This document shows positions 46,794-57,879 of a stretch of 64,000 nucleotides of DNA, one piece after another. The DNA lies in the NCBI GenBank assembly GCA_933228895.1, contig OW121855.1:32750698-32814697 (forward strand). Direction: 5' to 3'. Made by a program: the position numbers and the translations under genes. Within the stretch, counting starts at the first letter, position 1. Each line of letters begins with the position of its first letter. The notes beneath the pieces are model-generated. The model worked only from the letters and a program-made list of their open reading frames with translations, did not search any database and was not told the DNA's origin. Source of the DNA: Platycnemis pennipes. Taxonomy: Eukaryota > Arthropoda > Insecta > Odonata > Platycnemididae.

Positions 46794-47087
46794 ATGAAAG
46801 AACACTCACGGGCCCTCAGAAACGGACAAGGGGAGAAATCGGCTATTGCGGAGCACGTTTCGATGGAACCAAACCATTCCGTGAATTTAATGGAACCAAA
46901 AATCCTCTCGAGGGAAAAGCGATATTTCCCTAGAATTATAAGGGAAGCAGTTGAAATTTCCAAGAGGCCCAACAATATGAATAGAGAGGACAGCTACCCA
47001 CTCTCCAACACGTGGAAACGAGTATTCACACGAACACCAACAGCCAATCAGCGAGCAGCGGCCACCTCAGAAGACAAGTATAAATAA
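46794..47087 (+). pseudogene. Inverted partial copy of PLE C-terminus
   Basis: Encodes 97 residues (MKEHSRALRNGQGEK ... EDKYK) identical to the last 97 of the minus-strand frame. It begins inside the GIY-YIG domain and lacks its GIY and YIG blocks. The ATG at 46794 is a methionine codon internal to the PLE protein, not a start. Confidence 0.85.
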
Positions 47088-47118
47088 GCGTCAATTTCGG
47101 AGCATTTTCACTTCAGCC

Positions 47119-47160
47119 TGGCCTGAGGACGCCCGCAGTACAGTGGGGGAAACGTCGCCA
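47119..47160 (+). ncRNA. Hammerhead-ribozyme-like motif, right arm of PLE-B
   Basis: Exact mirror of 45701-45742: TGGC at 47119-47122, CTGAGGA at 47123-47129, GAAA at 47149-47152, ACGT and GTC to 47156, GCCA at 47157-47160 pairing with the first TGGC. Confidence 0.75.
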
Positions 47161-47221
47161 TTTTACACAATGACAACGCGGAAGAATCCCGAAAGCTTTT
47201 TACAATCATTTAAAAAAAGAC

Positions 47222-48285
47222 ATCTCCATCAATGGGGTTCGAAGCCTTGGGTGGTGTAAAGTCTTAAGGGGCTCTCAAATGACACTCTCACCCTTTCTCC
47301 TTGCTCTCTTTAATGAGGGCACTCAGCTCTGGCAAGTGGAGAGTTGAAATTAGGGGGGAGAGAGAGGGTGTAGGCTTTCTGTGGACCTATGGCCTTTTTT
47401 TTGATGAGTCAATGCGGAGCACTCACACCGACGCCCTCGTAATTTCCGCGCTTTTAACCCCATCATTATATTACTCCAGCCTCCATTACCTCACCTCCGT
47501 CTCCCTCTCTTCCTCATTTTACATCGATTTCCTATCATTCCCTTGGAATCTAGATGGCACCGTACCTCTGAGCCGTTTTCTGAGGTTAAACCAGAGGGAG
47601 GGCCTTCCATCGTCTGTTACCAGTTTTTTACATTGGGCTCATTCAACTCTCAGTTGTCCATTACGATATTGAAAGGTTCTCCTAAGGCAATTTAACCAAC
47701 ATATCTCCACCGTTTGAGAAAATGTTTTTATATTATATCCCCAATCTTCATTTTCCAACGGAATCCTTCCTTGCGGTATTCATTCTTTCAAGGAAGAGTA
47801 ATTACTTGGAGATCCTTTATTTTATTGAAACTGTTGTCTGGAAAAATGGATAAATGTGACATGAACTTGGGAATATCTTTAAAATACTAGGGTCACGAAA
47901 GCCTTCACATAAATTTTATACGCATTTACGGGGAAGAAATCGCCAGGAAAATGATGAAATTCCAGAAAATACGGAAAAAGAAGGGAAAAATTCTTCCGTC
48001 CTTTCCGAAAAGATGCAGAGATTCATTCATGTGTAACCACATAAAACACCACGTCCTGAACAGGAAGGCCAGGAATAGAGCACACCTCACTCGAACGGAA
48101 AAGTATGTAAGTTGGACGGAAACAAATCATTGTCAGTTCAATGACCAGAAGATATCTGCTGGATATCTCAGGTCAAACTGTTATCTGGAAAACGAACAAA
48201 CGTGGCTGAACACCCGTAAGAACAGTATCTTCATTCTACCAGTGCTGCAAAAGCCTTCATATGGATTTCATTTGGAAGAATAATT
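47222..48285. other. Intergenic, nothing recognised
   Basis: A moderately GC-rich part (to about 47660) has a 123-codon plus frame without motif; the rest is AT-rich with a 110-codon frame (47951-48283), also without motif. Confidence 0.4.
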
Positions 48286-48550
48286 CCCCCCTCTCTTCAT
48301 GTTATTCAGAAGGCTTATTACTTTCCTCTCTCCCCCTCAAATACCAAGTAATCTTATTCAATTTAGGCCGTCAGAATCCCATTATCTCAAATATACTTCT
48401 CCATCCACCTACTCTGATTCCTCCAAATTTCTGCCAACCAATTCTTTATTCCTGCACTATCGTAACCTCTTTATCATTCGTCTTCTATAAAACCCTATAC
48501 GTTCACTCCATCTCCACCATAATCAAATCTCCATCGCCTCCAAAGTAACT
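48286..48550 (+). other. C/T-rich tract
   Basis: The plus strand is strongly pyrimidine-rich for about 260 bases, which keeps two plus frames open. It resembles in composition the tracts at 56.5-57.1 and 59.5-60.2 kb. Function unknown. Confidence 0.4.
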
Positions 48551-49580
48551 TAGTCCTCATTGGTGAGGCAATGCATTTGTAAGGATTAAAAGGCTTAAAA
48601 AATGTAGTGGTATCCCTTTTTATTCCATAATAATTTTTAAAATTTTAAATATTCACCTAATAGAATAGTCCGCAGAGGTCAGAAACCATTTTGAAGCCCT
48701 GAGGAAAAGATACCTAGTGGATTTCATATCATCTTGCTCGACCCTTTGGCCAATCTAGCATGGGTGGGCCACCCATTGGGTGGCCTTACCAGCAGCAATA
48801 TTCATGCATCAGCATGTGCATCTCTAAGCCTTATGGAATTGCGTAAGCCCATCCCACCGCTTCACGGCTTAGTCCATGGGGAGGATGGTTCGAAGGCGCA
48901 AGCATCTTGTCTTCCTCATACGCAAAATCGATTGCAATATGGACTACTAAGGTGACGAGGTCGTTTAATTTCGGTCACACGGTTATAGCGTGCAGCTTGT
49001 ACCCGGAGAGAACCATGAATCAACCAGAAATCATGAATTAACATAACCTGTATATGATTTCCTTGACACCAGGTTTTTCCGAGATACAAGAACTTCAAAG
49101 GGAATAAGGAGCAGCCTTCCCTCCAGAGCCCCTTCCAACCTGAACATTGGACATCCAACTCCGTCGGTTTTAGCGCTAGATGTACTTCACTCACGCCACA
49201 TCAACCTATCGTTGAGATGCCAATTATGATCAACGACATCTTTCCGGATGGGCTCTTGCACAATCGCAACATGAATAAATATGACGAAGTGGATTTCCGA
49301 GATTGAGAATTCGTACATTAGAAATTACATTCGTTACAACTATATTACAATGTTGAATAGAAAAAAAGAACGGAAAAACTTGAGCGTTCCCCAAAATAGT
49401 TAAATTGTGGAATGACAATGTCCTTTATTTCATTCAATAAATATAATATAAAATAGAAAAATCAATTGATCAATTTATCGGTTTAAATAGTCACTCAGCA
49501 CTTGAACGTCTGTGAGTACTGCCGGAGTCAAAGAAGCATATCAGCTAAAATTAATGGTTTCCGGCGTTACTAGATGGAAT
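48551..49580. other. Intergenic, nothing recognised
   Basis: Mixed composition; no motif-bearing frame or recognised repeat. Confidence 0.4.
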
Positions 49581-49588
49581 TGATGCAT

Positions 49589-49730
49589 GATGAAAGGCAA
49601 TGAAACAAAACTTTGTAATTTAACATAAAAATTAACCACATTATCAGGATGCTGCACCGTAGAGAAACTTATGTCGCATTAAATGCTATTTTTAAGTGGA
49701 ACTACAAAGTTTTTTATCATTACCTTCATC
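49589..49730. mobile_element. Decayed PLE-like palindrome (PLE-F)
   Basis: Imperfect arms GATGAAAGGCAATGAAAC-AAAACTTTGTA and its complement (ending TACCTTCATC at 49730) enclose a centre with CATTATCAGGATGCTGCACC and AGAGAAACTTATGTCG. The AAAACTTTGTA segment is shared with PLE-E. Hammerhead core not intact. Confidence 0.45.
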
Positions 49731-49734
49731 AAAC

Positions 49735-50445
49735 ATATCAACTACCTATCAGCGTTTTACCTTCTTCGAAGATTGATTGATCGATAGCATTTTATTGGCA
49801 AGAGTTGCTTTCGACAGATTTTCCTTTCTTTACATTGCATTTCATACGTCTATCGGCTTTTTAGGATCTCTCCCTTCAAGTAGTCGTGCTTCCTCATCAC
49901 ATTGCTCGCAATATCTTTTTTTCTCTTGCTCAGACTCACGTACCCAGTATTCTACCTTCAATAACGATGTTCAGCCATTGTCCATTGTCCATATTCTGAG
50001 GTTTGACCCTATTATTCACTGATAATCCCTGAGGCTGGGCTCTAACTCACGGACTTTGGATTAACAGGTCAATGTTACTTTTACCTGGTTCTTTTATTTT
50101 GCTACAATTTGGTGGAGTTTACAGCCATGAAAATAAATATAATAGGGATACCACCCAAGCTGAAGGACCGGTAAAAGAGTCAACTACCACAGTTCACACG
50201 CGGTTTAAAAGCTGTGCAAGAAGAAACACCAAAAAGATTTATTTAATTTAAATATAAAGCAAACAGTGGAATTTTAAGTCTATCATTTAAATATGCATCA
50301 TTTAAATCTGTTGGGTCATTTACTACCTTATTATCAACTTCACGCAATTTTTTATAAAAAATCGACAAGATAGTACTCTTTATTTGGTAGGGGTGGTATT
50401 TAATTATATTCCAAACTTATATTTAAATTTTAATTAACTTATATT
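49735..50445. other. Intergenic, nothing recognised
   Basis: AT-rich. One 81-codon plus frame without motif. Confidence 0.4.
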
Positions 50446-50451
50446 TAAATT

Positions 50452-50615
50452 CCCCGATCCATTTCAACGACTAAGAGTCATTTTCAAGGGGGGCCATCTT
50501 TAAAAAGGACGCTTAGCCGTTGAAATCGATCGGGGAACATATAAATCTGTGTGGAAAGTACAAAGTCTCTTTCATTTACCATGTTTAACGTTCGTAATTT
50601 CCACAAAGTAATGCC
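50452..50615 (+). mobile_element. PLE-like palindrome with tail (PLE-G)
   Basis: Arms CCCCGATCCATTTCAACG-ACTAAG (50452-50475) and CTTAGCCGTTGAAATCGATC-GGGG (50512-50535). A tail GTGTGGAAAGTACAAAGT then TTTCCACAAAGTAATGCC (to 50615) matches the tail after PLE-E. GAAATCGATC has the GAAA-plus-palindrome form of a hammerhead 3' half, but no CTGANGA lies upstream. Confidence 0.5.
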
Positions 50616-51865
50616 TTCATCAATTAATTTAATTCATTTTACACATTGTTTGCTTTTTAGACAGTGATTTTCAAACCTTACATTAATATTACAATTAAAT
50701 TAAAGTTATATACACTGTGTATGGAATAAATTCGTGATTTGCAATAGCTCCAGCAAAATCATTTTCGTAATTGAAAAAAAAAATATTATTCGAAAATACA
50801 TAGTTCTTTCCTTAGCTTCACTCATGGATAATAAACTTCCATCAGATTAAGAACTGTCAATACCGTATTTGGCCAATAATGACAGGCTTATGTTTCTCGG
50901 AACTATATTCATGAAGTTCCAGATACAAATTTTTTGGCAAGATGCCAAAGAAATATTGGCGACATAGCCTCAAAAAGTCCGAAATGATGCGTTAGAAAAA
51001 AGAATTTAAGGGGACTATTGACGGAGAAAACTCAATACCGTTCAACTGCCCAACCTTTTTGAGTAAAACCTCAGAACGATTTTCTTCCCCGGTAGCAAAA
51101 ATAAAATTAAGTGAAGTAATTGAGGGGTGAGAATTGATCTCCCTCCTTAACCTTCCACTGTTGTTTCTGTCTCTTAGGGAATATATCCCTTTCTTTCCTG
51201 CCCATCACTTTAACTTCTAAGGTTATTTTCACGAAACATTTGCTTTTGAATTGGCCGATTTGGATGGTAATTGCCCAGTCCAACTGGTTGAGAGGGTAGT
51301 GGAGGAAACGACTCTGCATTTGAAGTCTGGCAGATGCAATCAACGGAGAGAGGAATAAAGACCCGAACCATTACGTTCGAATTCCCTACCAGTTCAGAAT
51401 CAAGCTTGTTTTAAACTCAGAAGCCTCAATTATAGCATGATTTTCCCTTCATTACAATCCTGGTCTCGTTAATTCTACTCCTTTCAATTGACTTTTAAAC
51501 CAAACCAGTCCTATGCTCTGATGATTCTCTCAATTTTTCTCAGGTGTAGTGGATAATATGTTTTCCGCTCATGATTACTGCTCTTTTCCACGCATCTACG
51601 CATATGAATTTTGTCTGTAAATGACTTCGAAAGCATGTATAAAAACTTTAAATTCGGAGGCGTAATATGGTTCTCGTAGTGAAATCTTTAATGATAGAAT
51701 AAAGGATATATTGTGGACTTAAATATTTAAGTTTGGAAATAGATAAAACTGGAATGAGAAGACAAGATCCAGGCATAGTTATGAAAAGGAGAATTTGTAA
51801 ACCGGAATCATAAATGTAAAATAATTAATGGATGGAACTTCACGGCGTAAGGTTCTGAGACAGTG
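50616..51865. other. AT-rich stretch, no gene seen
   Basis: No motif-bearing frame. Confidence 0.45.
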
Positions 51866-51869
51866 AGAA

Positions 51870-52110
51870 AGGTTTCGTAGGAGAACGAAAATATATTGTT
51901 GGCCTGTGAGGCATTGTTTTGGAGAATAATGGTGTTTATAAATAGAAAGGAGAAAAAGAGAATCGACAAATATATAGACGCAAAAGGCGAGAATAGGGAA
52001 TTGTTAGACGATATTGAAATGAGGGAGAATACATGTTTGGTGGGTTTAAATAAAGGAAAAGATCAGCCATGTCGTATAAACGATGGAATAAGAAATGAAA
52101 TATTTTCATG
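51870..52110 (+). mobile_element. LINE fragment, strongly decayed
   Basis: A 71-codon frame (51896-52111) has CEALFWRIMVFINRKEKKR and KGENRELLDDIEMREN, which fit the EAFEMWxWRRM...TNEEVLxxxGExRxLLxxIxxR order of LINE C-terminal regions. The match is loose. Confidence 0.45.
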
Positions 52111-52114
52111 AAAT

Positions 52115-54260
52115 AACTTTTTGAGTGAAACAGAGATACGGAAACAAATTTTCAAAAGTTATCAAATTCTCCCAACAAAAAGAAGGATAAAAATTTTTAA
52201 TTGAGTAAATTACGTAATAAACATAAAAAAATGTCAATTACAGCGTCAAAAAGATGCATAATGTAACCGATCACCGTTGATATTCTCTCAACCTTGTTAA
52301 GTAGTACTTCACATACGGCTACTTCAAATCTCAAATCACACCTGGTATACCACTTTTTAAATTCATTTTTAATATGGTACCTTTGAACCAGACGTTAAAC
52401 CTATATTTTAGGTATATATTAAAAACTATAAGAAATTCAGCCGCTACAACCTCTTGCTATTTTAATAAATATTGCATTTTCATTTTATGAAATGTAATAA
52501 CAGTTTCATGCCAGATATTGTTCATGCTTATGTAATGGTATTGAATTTATAGTTTTTCTTTCCCTTCTTAGGAGAATTTAAACTGAATTATTCATAAAAT
52601 ATAACTTTAATACTCTTGACTATTTTCTGATCCATATTCAAAATTTATGTAACATGCAATCAAATTTAACAAGAAATGACACCTTACGTACAAAACATTG
52701 GTCTGAGGCACTTCCGTGTCACAAATGCCTCCAAAAAAAGGAATTAGTGACACGAGCAGTGCCAATTAACTAGGAAATTAAATGTATTGCATCCCTCGCT
52801 TCCATTTCACATTCACGGTCTCGGATTAATCCGTCCTCGTCTTCAATTTGCGAGCCTTCCTCCTTCGTGGCATGCTGCTGCAATTCGTATGTTAACGCGT
52901 GCCTGTGGCTGTGCCAAGAACGTTTGGCCGACGGCTTCAATTCCCGACCTTATGACATCATTTTTCCATCCGAATGCCTTTTGTGAATTCATACGCCTGA
53001 TAACCTTCTCGGATCCTTCCAAAACAGCCCCAAAGCCCCAGACTACCCACCGTCCTCTCCATATACATATCATTCCTGACTCCTTTCATCATCCCTTGCC
53101 CTTTGCGTTCCGCGAATACCTCTCCCCAGGACATATCCCTCTCCTCGGTCCCTACCTCTAATACCTCCATCAGGACGACGTTCACCCTTCAGTTTTTATC
53201 CACATCGCGGCTTCTGTTGACTATACACCACACTTTTTCCAGCGAAAATGAACTTGAATATTCGACACATGTTGAATATGAGAGGGTATGAGGACATTCC
53301 TCGAAACCTATTGGACATTATCTCACTGTCAGACTAATATGCAATTTTCTCCACCATATTTTCCCTATCTGCAACGAACACATTTTTCTGAATAATCATA
53401 CTTTTTGAAGCTTCTCTTCTGTCCAAAATGCTCATTTTGTAACTTTCTAACCCCCTTTCCCAACATTCTTACATTAAGATCAGACCCCGAAATTCTATGA
53501 TGAACAATTCGCAAAATTCTCTCCACCAAGTTTATCCTCTCCATTTTGTTGGCTTTATTTTTTATGCATTTTCTAGAAAAGCTCTGCGTGGGTCAGTTTC
53601 TTGGTTCATCATCTTTTCTCCCTATGTGTCTGACTATGGGCACGTACCCGAAGAACGTACGTTTTTCCTTCAATATCAAATATCTGAACCATCACAAAAA
53701 AGACTTGGAAGAAAAGCTATGAATTATCTCTCCTAACGACCTTTACAAAATCCTTACAAATATACCACAGTAGAGCCAAAATGGTTCTTTTGAAAACCCA
53801 AAGTTATTTTTTTAGAGATAGGTACTATATTATTTTCCACAAAAATGCTAAAGAAATAGCGCTGGGCCTAGCATAGTTATACTTCCTCTAATTTTCATCT
53901 TCTAATCGTAATTTTCTAAATTTATCAAACATGCCATGTTAAAGTTTTGGATATACCTCTGGAAAAGTCAAATCACCATTACTTTTAAATCCTTTCTATT
54001 ATTGTAATATTTATAGAGCTCTTTAGGCGGAAAGCACGCACTATGTTCTCCTGTGTGCCTCATATGCCGCAATTTTAAACTGAATGCTATGATTTATACT
54101 TTATTTCAGTTTAACTGAACTAACTAAAGTTATGTAAAATAATGACTTAATACGCGGATGAACAGAGGAAAAATGTGTACCTTGAACAGTGTAATATTGT
54201 AGCACAATATAGGCACCAACTATTGTAAGAAATTAATGATCTTAAAAGCCTTTCAATAAG
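52115..54260. other. Intergenic with a GC-rich patch
   Basis: AT-rich except about 52770-53240, where a 124-codon plus frame (52787-53161) overlaps open minus frames. No motif recognised; likely composition-driven. Confidence 0.4.
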
Positions 54261-54264
54261 GGCA

Positions 54265-54345
54265 GGATAATGCTGATGCCGGGTTTCTCTCTCTATTCCT
54301 ACCTAATCTTTCATTCCTATCCTTGTTACGCTTACTCCCGGTATA
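54265..54345 (+). mobile_element. SINE family A, 3' fragment
   Basis: TAATGCTGATGCCGGGTTTC, TCTCTC...CTTTCATTCCTATCCTTG and GCTTACTCCCGG match the 3' body of the elements at 17.9 and 24.1 kb. The tRNA-like head is absent. Confidence 0.5.
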
Positions 54346-55465
54346 AAGCGATTTTAGACATAGAGACTGCCTTGAAACTACAGTTAACAAAAGTATCTTA
54401 ACAATTAGGCACATAAATTCCATTAAAAGAGCAGATGAGCAAATGCATAAAAAGATCGAAGTGCCCGACGGTAAATGTATTCTCATATTATAAACTGGCT
54501 TCTGAACAAAATCAAAGAATAATATTTTCTGGCATGACCCATTGCCATGATATATGTCAATTTTTTGCAAAATTCTACGTTTCATAACCCAAAAATGAAT
54601 TAAATGAGTTTTCATTAAAATGAATTAAATTAATCTAATAAGTTTCCTCATTGTAGGTGACCTTTACTCTTCTTATCTCGTTAATGTATCCGGGGTGCCT
54701 GAATGCGTTATATTATTCAGCTTCATTGTCAGATTCTAACAATTGAGCCAATGATTTTCAAAAATGGAAAAAAGGACGTGTATACCACATCGAAATGGAT
54801 CGCGTCATTATGACGGCTCTTATTTTAATAAACGATGTTAATTTTCGCATGAAGTATTCGCCATGATACAAAAAACAAACTACTTGGACGGAATTTGTGA
54901 ATATTTGTACTCTGCCCTTTGAGAGTATTTATCGCCATGGAAGTAAAATCTTTTAGCAATTATTCGTCGTTGTCATTACAATATTATCGGCGAAAATCAT
55001 CTCTGAGGCATGCATCAAACTTTTATAATAGCGAACGAAGTCCGTGACGTAAGAGATTCAATTAATTACAGCGAACACTGCCTTAGCGCCCTTGGCAATA
55101 CTGTCGTCATGCATTCATTCATGCGATTAATGCAGTCCATCTCTCTCCACTGCCGCACATCTCCCAAACAACCTCCATCGACCGAAAAGCAATGGTACTC
55201 GGCCGTAGGGAGAGCTAATCGCCGAAGCTCCAACGTCCTCAAATATGCACGATCAATTACCGATGCAACTAGAAATTAGACTGGATTGATTATACACCGA
55301 GCCCACAATCAAAATAAGTGCTATTAACCTCGAGCTCCTCGTTAGAGCAGTTCGCGAGGACAGTTTTCTCAGCAAACAATACTTCCATTAGGGAGATACA
55401 CTTTTGCAGTGACTTATTTTAACTATAACAGCTATATTTGTTCTCTTTTTTTACGCTGACAGATA
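54346..55465. other. Intergenic, nothing recognised
   Basis: AT-rich. Frames up to 120 codons without motif. Confidence 0.4.
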
Positions 55466-55469
55466 GAGG

Positions 55470-55560
55470 TAGTAATAGGCGTACCGGGATTGAACCAACT
55501 CACCAATATAGCGCTAATATTCCCGCTCCGAGGTCTACAGGATCTTGCTCTGAAGCCACT
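55470..55560 (-). mobile_element. tRNA-like SINE head (tentative)
   Basis: The minus strand has GTTGGTTCAATCCCGGTACG, a box B match, preceded by GACCTCGGAGCGGGAATATT where the anticodon region would be. It is degenerate, with no acceptor stem. Confidence 0.4.
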
Positions 55561-55564
55561 AATC

Positions 55565-57790
55565 CTCGAAATGTACTAAATGAAATCAGCGACAGTTAAA
55601 TTGTAATTTTATGCAGTAAACTATTTTGTAACAAAAAGCTATCGACGAGTTCAATGTATTTAATCGATGTCACCAGAAACCTTCATGAAATTAGATTTAC
55701 TAAGCGCTCAGAATGACGATTGACTTAATCTCTAATGCATAATACAATTTCCTTGCAAAGTAATTGCTTTTGGTCTACTTTTCAGGCTATACAAATGATT
55801 ATTATTATAAACACTAGACGAATAGTAACTTTAACATTGTTTTAACGGTAGAAACAAAATTCATCATTCATAAAGACCTTACTAATTACTAAATAATTAT
55901 GCTTTTTTACACTCAATCTAAATAGTGTATTTATGTTAATTTTTCCATCTGGGGCTCATACACCGCCATTTTGGGCCGCAGGTTTGACATCCTTGCTCTT
56001 TAGATATAGCCTTAAATTTCAATCTATTCGAATTTGTCATCGTTTCCTATTTATTTATTAACTTGTAAGCGGGAGTTGATCTGGAAAATACAGAAATTAA
56101 ACACTTGAAAGTATGTACACCCAAGGCAACGTTATTTGACCCAGTAAATGTAAAAACAAAAGCTACATTATTACGAAATGACACCTTCATAACAGAGCAT
56201 GATCCATGAGCTTACTACCATGGAAAGGGAGTAATTATTTACAAAAAAGAAATATGTGACCTAAAAATACCCAAGGGAATGATTCCGCACACAGAAAGCC
56301 TAATCAATGAACTGTTATGCTCTTGAAGTTCAATCCAGAGGCCTCCAAGAAAATTTTGACATACGGTCTTTAGTTTACTTAAGCTTTTTAGAAAATTAGA
56401 AACCTATATCGTTTAATTTAGCCCAAGGATACAAATCGTTTACCTAATTTATTCTGCCAAACTGTATTGATAGGCCGTTGGATAGTCCCAGCCTGGTAAT
56501 ATCTATCATTTAGAGCACCTCTCAAACTTTCTTCATAACTGATTCATGTTCCCCACATTAAATCTCTCTAAATCTTCCTATTCTCTGCCAGCTTATATGC
56601 CTTTGAAAATATAAAATTCTTCCTTCGCTTTTCCCTGCATTCCTAAAATTCTCCCTTCAGTCATCCTCTTTAGCATTCCTTTAACTCTCAGATCATCCCC
56701 CGTCCATTTTGGTTCACTTCAAGGTATCTCATACCTCCTGTCCTCTCTCTTATATTATTTCCCATTGGTCCTTTCCCATACTTAGTTAACCTCCTCCATT
56801 CATCCACTCATCCAGATTATAAATAACCACGATAGTGATTTCTCCTTCTAGCATTCCACTCTCATCAAGGAAAAAAGAAAATCAACAACCCTTAAATGCC
56901 TTCCATACACCAATCCAAAGGAGCCGAATAGCCAAGAATACCGTCGCCCGTGGTCGACGGAACTTTAAATTAATCCATCCCCCCCCCGTTCCTTTCCGAA
57001 AACCTCTTTGAAGATCCCTTCATTCCTCAATATCTCTCCACCTAAGAATTTCAGCCTTCCCTCTCCATCTTCCGAATCCTTGAATGCTTGTTGAGAGGAG
57101 CGTGGGTAATGGGGGAGATAAGAGAGGAAAATAATCCCGTTCTCTTCAGAAATAATCTCAATCGTTGCACTAAGCTCCTCCTCGCCGCCCCACCTGAAAT
57201 TCCATCTCATCTTTCATCCCGGATATTCCTCATTCCACTCATCGTACTCGTGCAGTCAACACATTTTCTAATACTTAACGACAGACGTGGAGCATGTAGG
57301 GATTAAATGCAAAAAAGAAGTGAATGGTTTGGAGACTTATGACGCAAGAATGGTGGCAATTAACTAATATTGTCCTTTCTATGGTGAATGGTTGAAATAA
57401 GCTGAGTGAGAAATTATGCGTTGTGAAGTCATGTGATATTTAATACTGTGAAAGGAGGAAAAGTGAAATTGGGAAAGTGAAATGAAGAAATAGTGGTATT
57501 TTTCGACATAAAAGGGAGCGAAAAATGTAAAGGATAGCGTAGGTATAATGTGCAAAATGGATGCACTAAAGGTGGAAGAGCTAAGAAAATTCTAAATGAG
57601 TGTCAGTTGAGGGTAGCCCATTTTATGGGTCATTACCTTGATAAGGTAAAGATTACGACTGCTTTTGACCTCTTGAGCCGCAAATTTATGGTCAATGACA
57701 ATTGCGACTTCTTGGACCGCCCACCCAGCTAGGCCGACGGGTAGAAACTAAATGAATGGTAGTTCACGAATATATTCATCATTAGATGCT
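55565..57790. other. Intergenic with a C/T-rich tract
   Basis: AT-rich to about 56500, then a pyrimidine-rich plus strand to about 57080 with TCCCTT/CTCCC motifs and a C9 run near 56980. No protein recognised. Confidence 0.4.
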
Positions 57791-57801
57791 TATGGCTTAC
57801 C

Positions 57802-57877
57802 CACCCATACAATATTGACTGATATGGCACACAGATGTGTGCCATACAGATATGGCACACCCATACAATATTGACTG
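57802..57877 (+). repeat. Short tandem duplication around a hairpin
   Basis: CACCCATACAATATTGACTG occurs at 57802-57821 and 57858-57877. Between them, ATGGCACAC-AGAT-GTGTGCCAT (57824-57845) is a perfect 9-bp hairpin, and part of it (ATATGGCACAC) is repeated before the second copy. Confidence 0.85.
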
Positions 57878-57879
57878 GA

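Larger units (their letters stand above)
45621..47208 (-). mobile_element. Penelope-like element (PLE-B), palindromic, best-preserved copy
   Basis: The insertion is bounded by the perfect 13-nt direct repeat TTTAAAAAAAGAC (45608-45620 and 47209-47221). The minus strand encodes the C-terminal 340 residues of a PLE protein. The last 415 bp (45653-46067) are repeated in inverted orientation at 46794-47208 with no length difference; the 97 shared residues are identical in both arms. The left end has a 31-nt tail (45621-45651) that the right end lacks. The 5' part of the element is missing, the inverted arm being joined inside the reverse-transcriptase domain at 46793/46794. The identical arms suggest a recent insertion. 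Confidence 0.9.

Noticed and set aside
46794..46805. Start codon of the 343-residue PLE frame
   Set aside because: The formal GTG start lies in the inverted arm beyond the junction. The true PLE start is missing, so no start is claimed.
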